The position numbers and the translations under genes were made by a program. From Gnetum montanum (Eukaryota > Streptophyta > Gnetopsida > Gnetales > Gnetaceae), in NCBI GenBank assembly GCA_015680685.1, contig MNCI01007580.1:80618-144617 (forward strand): 64,000 nt of DNA, in the 5' to 3' direction. Shown here piece by piece: positions 55,388 through 64,000 of the stretch. Under the pieces are notes generated by a model. It saw only the letters and a list, made by a program, of their open reading frames with translations, ran no database searches and was not told where the DNA came from. Position 1 is the first letter of the stretch; each line of letters begins with the position of its first letter.

Positions 55388-58140
55388 TTAAAAATAGATA
55401 AAATTTTGTTGGAACTCATGCGGTTCCAGGTGGCAGTGGTTCCTCCATGGGTCACTTCCCCTTATCTTGTGCTCCAGGTTTTGGAATTTGATGGCTTTGA
55501 AGGAGTGCCTGGAGTTTTTCCTCTTTGGTTCAAGGGTCCTGTGCCATCCATGCTGATGCTCCAATGTTTGATGGAGTCGGCACCTCCCATGGACACAGCA
55601 ATTGCGGGAACATCTGATTGGCCTTGACATACTAGGTTGTAAAAAATTGTCGTTCCTCTTCATAGGCTCTAGATTTGTCCTTGTATTCCTGGTAATCTGT
55701 AAGCCGTCGAGCCAAGTCTGCCATGACATCCTTTTTTCCCTGGTAGCTAGTTTTGACCACCTCTAACTTAGAATCTTCCACTTCCAATTTTTGTAGCATC
55801 TTCTTGTGCTCAGCAAATTCTGTTTCATATTTTGTGTAGGTGGTAGCTACTTGCTTCTCCAGCTCTGTTCTCGGGTGTCCTGCTGTTAACATGGATAAGT
55901 TGGCATACCACAGGTTTGCCAATTCCATGTACTCCGTAAGATCTTGTATCTGCAAGTTCTGGCTTTTGAGCTCTGCTTGGTGGACGAATGCATAGGTATC
56001 CAATATGGCCCACCAATCAGTGTTTTGAGCACTAAGAGTGTTGATATGGGCCTTGGCCATATGGATTTCTTTTTCAATTACTTGCTTGTACATCCCCACT
56101 TAGTCCCTGAAGTGTTCCTTTAGTTTCTCATGTTGCTTGGCCTCATTTTGCCATGTGCTTATTTCAATGGCCATCTTTTGACGGATTGCGCATACCTCCT
56201 CCATTGAAAGGGTTCGATTTTCTCTAACCAAGTGATTCATGTCCTGGTTGACCCTGACTAATTGTTCTTGTAACTGCTAAAAATTTTCTTTGAGAACATT
56301 CTTTTGTTTTTCCACGGTGGTCAACTAGAGATTGTCTACAGCAAGCTGTTTATTCTCCTCTTGTAAGGCCTTGAGTGCTTTGGAAAGTGTATACGTCTGA
56401 GCTTGTGCCTTGGAAGCATCCTAATCAGCCTTCTCTTTCTCCTCTGCCACTCTTTTATTTTCTGCCAATAATTTATTAAGTTGCTCCATCTGGAAGAACT
56501 CTAGTTGGTCTGCAGGGATGAACTAAGATGGGTCCCGTTGTGTAGCTTGCAGGGTGACGAGCTTCTCTTGGAGTCTTTTCAACTCTGCCTCTACATGCTC
56601 AACCCTGATCTCTACCATAACTAGCTTCCCTTTTGTGGAGATGAGGTCTGATTGAGTTGTTGTGACATCTTGAGGGATGTCAAATAGGGACTTCATCACT
56701 TGTCTTGTCTGCAGCAACCAATCAAGAACATCCTCATGCTCTGCAGGAGTCATAGAGGGACTAGCCAAAGTTTAAGCATCGTGTGCTCTCGTAAAGTCTA
56801 CCAGTGACACAACAGGGATGTTGAATGATTCTTTTATGTGGTCTGTGACCACTTCTATAGCTCCTGCTGCATCTTGGTGTCGCATGACCACTACTATGGC
56901 CCCTTCACTAGTTTCTAATTGCACCTGAAAAGATGCAGCATTCCCTGAGATCAATTGTGACCAGTGCAATTCCCCTCCTCTTGTTTGGATTAACACCTTA
57001 CCTTGTGCACGATTGCTTGAGACTGTGGATTGTATGACATCATCTATGACCTAGAAGAGGTTGGTCTCATCACGGCTTCCCCAGCTAACCATCTCAGCAA
57101 TGGCCCTAAGATGGCTCATCGACAATGGATAGTCCTGCAACGGTGGTGGCAGTTGGTCTTGCTGGTTTGTGCTAGGCCCCGCTTCTTATTGTTAACTGGG
57201 TCTTATTCTTGGAAGTTGGCTAGGCCCTGCAGTTTGAGTTACAGTGGGCCCCATCGTTTGTTCTTGTTCAAGCTCCAGTGTCTCACCAACACTTTTCCTT
57301 GGGGCTAGTGGCTTTAACACTTCAGTAAATGAAGCATTTTGGGCCCTTTCGGGGACGTCATTGGTGTACCCCAGAATTCCAGCATGCCAACACAGCTTCC
57401 TAATGAGACAGGGAAAGGGAAATGCAAACTTCACCATCTTGTGTTCCTTGAATCGTCTCAAAATCTCTGTAAGATATAGATGGGGTAGGTTAGCATTAAC
57501 CTTTTCCATCAATATAGTACTTCCTCTAGCTACATATGTGGAGATTCTATTTAATCCTTTCATAGGGAAGATGTGATAAGTGTTGATCTTGAAATAGATC
57601 CTCTCCTCCAGTGTCAACTCTCCATACGCCTTGTCTTCCTTGTCGTATGTCCTTTTCAACCAAATCTTCCATGCATTAGCATTGGAGCAAGTGGGCAGGT
57701 GAGCAACTTTTAGCCCTGTATTCAAAAGATTTAATACTTCTGAAATGGCTTTGGCAGAGAAATCTATAGAAACACCACCAATATCAACTGTGGTGCCTTC
57801 TTCTCTATTATACAAAAATTGGTACATCTCTCCCAGGTACCAGTCACCACTTTAGAGAGAATAGGCCATAATTGGGACCCTTTGAGTTGATCCCTGGACC
57901 TTTCATGAATCACCTAAACACATTCTGGGGACAACGTGAGATGTTGCCCTTGTTCAGGTGCTTTAGCGGCTCCTCCTTCAGCTTGTCCCGATTGCACAAT
58001 AATAGAAGGCTCTTGATGGATGCTGAATGATTATGCCTCCTATTTTGTATGTTCCTCGAGAGATGCCTGGCCTCTATCTCTCCTTGGTCGTTTGGATGCA
58101 CCTTGAGAGGTTCCTCCTTGCTGTCCACATTTAGGGGTCA
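55388..58140 (-). pseudogene. Accessory ORF of a non-autonomous gypsy element, broken
   Basis: Minus strand, right to left. It begins near 58140 (MTPKCGQQGG, GASKRPRRDRGQ). The longest open piece, 57192-57827 (211 residues), reads MYQFLYNREEGTTVDIGGVS, FSAKAISEVLN, LTLEERIYFKINTYHIFPMK and ends in a Gln/Pro/Thr-rich segment. After that come long stretches rich in Glu, Lys, Gln and Leu (56523-56768, 55632-56099) with coiled-coil character. The first domain looks like the 'putative plant transposon protein' type ORF carried by some plant LTR elements; this is a guess from pattern. Function unknown. Several stops. The gag-only element at 27299-27915 keeps only its two ends. Confidence 0.55.
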
Positions 58141-58319
58141 TCTGCAATCACACAGGGCCAACTATTAGTAAGGTTATTTACAAATTTGATTTATACCTTA
58201 CTTCTTGCCCTTAATGAATTCATTTCTTATTTAGTATGATCCAGAGTTAAAGAATCTTACGAGAATGTCCCCTACAAGTTTTGATATTGGGCCTAATTTG
58301 ATTAGGTGGCTCCAAAAAT

Positions 58320-58870
58320 TTAATTCTCATGGTGTGGGTGAAGAGATTAAAATTGATTTGGCAACGTGTTTAACATTTTTGCGATCATTTACCATTTATG
58401 ATATCCTTCGAGAGACAATGAATTTTGAAAACATTATGTGCAACTTGGAGCGTACCCTTCCCCCATAAATAAGTTGAACACTCCATGTTTGGATAGATTC
58501 AATCGAAATGGGAATCAGAGTGTTAACAAGCAAGTTATGGTTGTTTGAACGATAGGTGCACAAGCTAGCAATTTGTGGAAGAAAATTTGAACAACTCTCC
58601 CTACGTGAACAGTGCAAAATGATGTTGACATGCACAAGGGGGGGGTCCATATATATACTTTTTATGGATGCAATATTGCGTACCTGATAGCAGGGACCCA
58701 ATATCGGGTACCTGATATCGTGGCCCATTGAAAATAGGGTACTTAATAAATTTGAAGAATTTTGAATTTCCAATGCCAAAAATGAAGGATTTGAGGTTAA
58801 TTTGGAAGGTCTAGGGTAACATTGGATAGACCGGAAGGCATCAAAAGTATAATGAAGTGGGATTTGTCAA
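58320..58870. other. Insertion relative to the related element at 27916-29360
   Basis: About 550 bp absent from the parallel position near 28100 in the gag-only element. It contains GATATC/AATATC words (58675-58730) and a TATA-rich piece (TCCATATATATAC, 58646-58660) reminiscent of the U3 of these LTRs, but LTR ends were not found. Confidence 0.45.
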
Positions 58871-59290
58871 TGAAATTCATGGATAGGATGAGGAGAAAGG
58901 ACATGTTTTGTGCATAGGACAATTTGAATTAGGAGGATGATAAAGGACAGAATAACATCAGCAATGCAATACTTGGAGGGTATAAAATGATGTGATGATG
59001 ATGATGTATAATGAGTGTAAATTACAAAGGTTACATAAGTGGGTCCTCCCCAAAGCAGGTTCCTACTTATGATGCCCTTACATAACCACCCTGAAAATGT
59101 CCAGAGGGTGAAATGTAATCCACACCAATCCCACAAAACACACACATGTAGATACCACCGTGATGAGGTATGAATTCAATGCTACACAAGACACGGGTCA
59201 CAAATTCATGAACCGTGATGAGGCAAATTGTAGACGGGATTGTAGAGATTGGGACATGAGGTAACTAGCCCAAGCGTAATGAATCCTAAG

Positions 59291-59874
59291 TGATGAGTGC
59301 TCGTAACTAAGTCGTACTTATCACACGTTCTAGCCTAGCAATGAGTAGCCGATTCCTTGACTAGCCGTACACATTGGACTACCACTGGGATTACCAAGCG
59401 CAGAATCCTGGAATACGCTACTGGGTTACCAAGCAGCCAATGCTCGTAATCAAGTCGTACTCATGCGTTGCGACAAGCAGCCGATTCCTTGACTAGCCGT
59501 ACACATCAGTAGATGCGCGTAATCAAGTCATACTTGTGCGCACTAGGAAAGTAGTAAATAAACAACAATAAAACCATGTACTGCAAGGTTTATCCAATCA
59601 AGTTCGTCTTTATTGCCGTACACAACTTGGGTTCAGGTTACAAGCTGCTCGAATAAAGAGCTGTTCACTCTAGGACTCCTACTGTGGGCACATGGGGAAA
59701 ATTCTAACTCTGGAGTGATTAAGCTGCCAGAGCTTCGCTACTTCTAGCCAGGATTGGGAAATGAAGGGAATGCCGCCTCTTATTTATAGATATGGTGGCG
59801 GACCGCGATATCGCGTACGCGATATCGCAGGGGAAGACGTGATATCGCGGCACAGTGCATGTCACGTCTCATCA
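59291..59874 (-). repeat. Solo LTR with perfect 5-bp target duplication
   Basis: TGATGAGTGC to CTCATCA, 584 bp, flanked by CTAAG on both sides (59286-59290 and 59875-59879). The related element at 28494-28510 reads straight through this point, giving an empty site. U3 carries GCGATATCGCGTACGCGATA-type words (about 59808-59830) and a TATAAATAAG-like box on the minus strand near 59780-59790. It is shorter than, and clearly diverged from, the other LTRs. Confidence 0.9.
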
Positions 59875-60783
59875 CTAAGTGTAGGACGTGATTAGTGTGT
59901 CATTAGCCTGTTGCTCCAAAATCAAGACCAAGTCCATTCCTACGATCAGTGACATCGCATTGTTTCATCCAATGATGGACAACCATGAGAGCATCATGAC
60001 AACAAGGCGTATGATCACTTGGCATTTTTTTCAAGGGAGGAGTGATTAGGAATTTGCGGCACACTCTCTCTTTTTTTTTTAAATGCGTAATCTAGAAAAG
60101 CCGCCAACCTTTAGGCATGGGTGCATATCTTTCCAGTGGAATCCCCAGAACAGCATTGAGTTTCTTTATTGAGTGCCTTCATTACTCTTACTCCCATTTT
60201 ACATTAGATCTACAAGGATCTTAATACAACTAGGCTGCATGATAACACCTATAGATGTCACACCTTGGCCATTCCCTCTTAGTCCATCATTTTTCACTCT
60301 GGGCATAATAAGCACAAAATTACTTTAAGTTTTAATGATGTCAAGAATATCATTGAACCCAGAGTAGAACCTCTTATTAATAGAATGGGTGGGTGGATGT
60401 GATGGGCTCATTTTCTAAGTAATTAGTCACCTGAGACTTGATAGCATAGAACAACACCTCAACCAATGAGTCACATGAGTGTTTTATTCATAGATGAGAT
60501 TACACATAAAAATATCAAATGATACATTCGAAATGAAAAATTACAAAACAAAAACTGGAAAACAAAAAATTGTAAAATTAAATAAAAGGAAAAATATTCA
60601 CTAATTCTGCTTGTTAGAATGGAGGATATCCCCCATAACTAAAAAGTTGAGCATGGCTAGAATTAATAAATGGAAAATGTGGATCCATGCATGTTGGAAA
60701 TGTTGGGGATCGATCATATCCAAACCATTGGGTGTCTTTTGATGTTGTGGTTGGAATGTACCCAAATTAGGATGCACACATTG

Positions 60784-61639
60784 TGATGAGCTGTGCAATT
60801 AGAACTGCGATATCGCATCCATGATAGCGGGTATGTGATATCAGGGCCTTCCAAGCAATATCAGGCATCCAATATCGGGGCCTATCTTGTCGCCTATAAA
60901 TAAGAGTGGGCTCACTTGGTTTGAGTAGTTGTTTTTGAATAGTTTGTTAATTAGTCTTAGCCCCTTACTCGAACTCTTACCTTTTCTTCCTCTTAGAGTT
61001 AGAATTATTTCTGTGTGCTCACAGTAGGAGTCATAAAGTGAACGGATCCTATTCGAGCATTGTGTACCTGAGCACACCTTGTGTATGGAAATAAAGATGA
61101 ACTTTGTGATAAACCTTGCAGCATCCAAAATAGATTAATTAATGTTAATTGCAGTTATTTAATGCTTTCCTTAGTTAATTAATGTTCTCTCTCTCACCCT
61201 ATAACTCTCATAAGTAAGCACACTTAGTATGATTACTTCAAGCATGTGTGTAATGCTTGGTAACCCAATAAGGATTAGCGTTTGGTAATCCCAGTAGTGT
61301 TGCACTGGTTCAAGATGTGTACGGCAAGTGGGAACGGATGCTAGTGTTAGGACTAGTTAAAGCATAGTTGAGTAGCTAAATTAAATTAGTTACTTAGTTA
61401 TCTCTCTCCTCCCTTTGTAGCACCAGGCCATAAAACATAAAAATATATAAAAATCATATACCTCAAGTTTAATTAACCACACAATCGTGCTATACAAGTA
61501 AGCTTGGGAATACAATGATTGACTAACCCATCCTTATTCCACAAAAGTGCATAAGCACTTAGTCCTTGGAATTCAACCGGATCATGCATGGACACTCATA
61601 TTCGTATGGTTGAGCGTACGGATACCTCACCGCTCATCA
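60784..61639 (+). repeat. 5' LTR of the + strand element
   Basis: TGATGAGCTG to GCTCATCA, 856 bp. U3 has GATATC-type words (about 60811-60885), then TATAAATAAG at 60895-60904. The part downstream of the TATA box (for example GCTTGGTAACCCAATAAGGA at 61255) resembles the LTR at 40611-41701, not the LTRs whose U3 it shares. Confidence 0.9.
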
Positions 61640-61659
61640 TTGGCACCGCTGTCGGGGAC
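61640..61659 (+). promoter_or_regulatory. Primer binding site
   Basis: TTGGCACCGCTGTCGGGGAC, complementary to the plant tRNA-Asp 3' end with about two changes, placed right after the 5' LTR. This is the clearest primer site in the window. Confidence 0.88.
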
Positions 61660-61781
61660 TTTGTTGATTGTGCGCTAATTAGAACTTAGGAAATCTTTCT
61701 CATCATTGGAACAAACCCTTAGGGTTGGTTACAAGGAAAATAATAATAATATATAATACATTGCACACTAAATAGAAAATC

Positions 61782-63750
61782 ATGTCTCCTTCTTCATACG
61801 AAAGTGTTTCACCGCCTAGGTCTAATACAGGGAACAATCGGAGGCATAGTACACATGATAATTCACCAGTCCCTCAACAATTTCATGTGGTATATGTTCA
61901 TCTTGATGAGTATATACCAAACTTTACCTTTATCCTTCACCAGGATGAATAGCTACGTTGGCGTGATTTAGAAGGTAACATAGTGTTCCCTCCCGATCGC
62001 TCTATTTTAGGCATGCTTCTTCGTGATCTCACATGAATTGGTATGCATCACTTATAGGTAGAGTATGTTGTACATGATCATGACTTGAGAGTATCGACCC
62101 ATAGAGGCACAACATTAAAGGGATTTACAACAAGAGAGACGTTATGAATCCAGGAAGGGGAAGTTGTCGTAGAATGTCCCACATGTCCTAAGTGAAAATG
62201 AGGGTGGTGAACCTGCCTTAGGTAGTCACCCACAAAATGATGTTCCTCCCATTGACTTCGATCAAGGGGTTGTGTATCAGAATCTTCACTCAACTATCCA
62301 TAACCCAGATTCTAGTACCGATAGACACAAAGGATTTGAAAAAGGAACACGAACACATGACAAAGATGGACATTCTAATCATAACCACGATTGAGGCGTG
62401 ACCACCGAAGAGAAGGTAACATGTACCATCATGGTGACAGTCCTCCTTCTTCTCCACCTTCACCCTCTCCTTCAAGCTCTAGACGCAGTCACAAAGAAAA
62501 AGACCATGAGGATAAGGGTAGACAAAACAGAAGTCATAGACAAAATAGTCAAGAAAGGGGATGAGGGCACTCTAGAGAATCACAGCACAGAAGAAGGGAT
62601 AGTAGGGAACAACATAAGCATCATAGACACCATATAAGGGACGATCATGATGAACCCCTACTCGCTACTCAAAGTATGCTAGACATAATTGAGGCTATTA
62701 GAATCCCAAAAAGGCACCAAAAAGATAGTAGGATCAAGAGATTAGACATAAAAAACATCCCATGATTTGAAGGGGGGTACAACGCTAATCCTCAAAATCA
62801 TCTACAAGCATTCCATGATGCATGTGCCTTACAAAACATAGAAAATGAATGGAAAAAATTAAAGTTGTTCCCATGGACACTAGTCAAAGAAGCAGAGAGT
62901 TGGTACCCGTCCTTAGAACCGGAATCCATTCATAGGTGGAGTACCATGTTAGAACTGTTCAACGATAAGTACTAAATGTACTCCCAAGCATCTGACCTAC
63001 GAAAGCAAATCCAAGGATGGAAACAAGGAGGGCATGAACCCTTGGATGCTGCCATGGGCTAATATTATGCACTATTACATTGTTGTCTTGGCCATGGTTA
63101 TTTGCAGAGGGATCAACTACGCCATCTCATAGATGGGCTTAGGCATGAAACGTAAAGAACCCTTGGGACATATGTCCAAGGAAGGCTATCTAAGCTTAGG
63201 ACCCATCAAGTATAAAGATTATTGGAGCAAGTTGCTAAAGAGGAAGGTGAGCTAAGGAAAAGAGAGAGTGTGGAGGAATATTACAGAGATCCTTCCCTCT
63301 AAAAGAAGGGAGTAAGATTTTGTGGGGATGAAGAAGAGTCACCACTCAAAGAGATGGTGAATAGGAAAACTTTGCCTATTCAAAAGTTGGCATCGAAAGT
63401 ATTCAAACCATTCTCAAAGAGATGGTGAATAGGCCAAATGTGGGACTCCCTAGATAATAGATTTCAAACCATTCTCAAAATAGTAGAGGAGTTTAAAGAG
63501 CAAGGTAGTGAATGGGAAAAGAGAAAAAAGAGAGAAGTGGAATATGCACACAACAAGGGTAAGGGCAAAGTTGCCATCATCGAAGAGGTTGTGGATTCAG
63601 ATATAGATAATGATAATGGATGCAAGATATGCTAATACAACCATCCTAAGGGATGTTTCCCTGTAATCTCACATCTGCAGGAGTCTGGGGTGTATGCACT
63701 CAACCCATGATTAAACAAAAGCTAAACACCCGGAAGGTTACCTTATCTCC
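61782..63750 (+). pseudogene. Gag of the + strand element, broken
   Basis: Starts MSPSSYESVSPP at 61782, then YVHLDEYIPNFTFILHQDE, a conserved N-terminal block also at 13375-13599 and about 40330. A charged region follows (62398-62637), a gag-like helical domain (62690-63260; FEGGYNANPQNHLQAFHDAC ... STMLELFNDKY), then MWDSLDNRFQTILKIVEEF and KGKGKVAIIEEVVDSDIDND (63438-63635) and a finger CKIC...HPKGC (63620-63655) with a stop inside it. An extra copy of AAAGAGATGGTGAATAGG (63348-63365 and 63417-63434) marks an internal duplication. Confidence 0.8.
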
Positions 63751-63758
63751 AAGGTAAC

Positions 63759-64000
63759 TAATGAGTGGCGAGGTACCCCTACACTCAACCATACGAAATG
63801 AGCGTCACACGCGCGATCTAGTTGAACTTCGTAGATGGACTAGTTGTAGCACCTAGATAGTTAGCCTTAGGTCGCAGTTCGTTGTCTTCCCACCTAGACT
63901 AGTTTTGCATATGTCACGTATGGTTTAGTCTAGATGAGGTGTATGATGTGTTCTAATTCTAATGCTACTCCTGAAGGCAGTGGAAAATAATATTAACTAA
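63759..64000 (-). repeat. Start of another LTR, runs off the window
   Basis: TAATGAGTGGCGAGGTACCCC (worn TGATGAG) and the following sequence match the first part of the LTRs at 26583, 41998 and 54395. It interrupts the gag of the + strand element after AAGGTAAC. Orientation is that of the minus-strand elements. Confidence 0.85.

Larger units (their letters stand above)
54395..60783 (-). mobile_element. Non-autonomous gypsy element with accessory ORF, right end cut
   Basis: Left LTR 54395-55226, polypurine tract at 55227-55240, accessory ORF region 55388-58140, then noncoding sequence collinear with 27916-29515 of the gag-only element. At 60783 it is interrupted by the + strand element; the gag part and right LTR are outside or lost. 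It carries two further insertions (58320-58870 and a solo LTR at 59291). No polymerase or integrase is visible. Confidence 0.8.
60784..63758 (+). mobile_element. + strand gypsy element, 5' part only
   Basis: 5' LTR 60784-61639, primer site 61640-61659, gag from 61782. It is inserted in the 54395 element (left flank CATTG, 60779-60783) in opposite orientation and is itself cut at 63759 by another LTR, close to a Pro/Tyr-rich gag tail. The rest is outside the window. Confidence 0.85.

Noticed and set aside
59800-59860. GATATCGCG palindromes as a CRISPR-like or replication-origin structure
   Set aside because: They lie in the U3 of an LTR with clear ends and a target duplication, and similar words occur in the other LTRs at the same place.

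Overview
The window is nuclear DNA of a land plant, most likely a seed plant with a large retrotransposon-rich genome. A gymnosperm fits the very long repeat-filled intron and the layers of decayed nested elements, but the sequence does not prove it. Two host genes are visible. One is a multi-exon oxidoreductase of the Gfo/Idh/MocA type (+ strand, exons 18124-23672, 5' exons not seen). The other is a single-exon MCTP/QUIRKY-like protein with four C2 domains and a C-terminal membrane anchor (+ strand, 48044-51262). Almost everything else is transposable elements or their debris.

Layout. 1-4803: decayed LINE material, including a 97-bp retro-insert with a 14-bp target duplication. 4804-17382: a three-LTR Ty3/gypsy complex (- strand) inside one AAACC duplication. 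It has one gag-pol unit and one unit whose whole gag-pol is replaced by a copy of most of tRNA-Asp, the element's own primer. 18124-23672: the oxidoreductase, with a decayed Ty1/copia element (19052-21714) in an intron. 24336-46544: a three-layer nest in which an L1-type LINE (- strand, degraded duplication of about 15 bp) holds a gag-only gypsy element (26583-42876), which in turn holds a gag-pol gypsy element (31605-41701, duplication AGAGG). 46560-51550: MCTP promoter, gene and duplicated 3' flank. 53150-64000: a second pile of LTR elements, including a gag-deficient element with an accessory ORF, a solo LTR with duplication CTAAG, a + strand gag element and one more LTR running off the end.

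The gypsy families share LTR ends TGATGA/TCATCA, a tRNA-Asp primer site, the polymerase motif FMDDF and an unusual CCHC knuckle. They belong to the non-chromoviral (Tat/Athila-like) side of Ty3/gypsy. Autonomous (gag-pol) and non-autonomous (gag-only or accessory-ORF) families sit side by side and share short noncoding blocks in the 3' region. Their U3 regions carry different short-repeat arrays. Without the L1 nest the two host genes would lie roughly 2 kb apart. No bacterial, viral or CRISPR features were seen.
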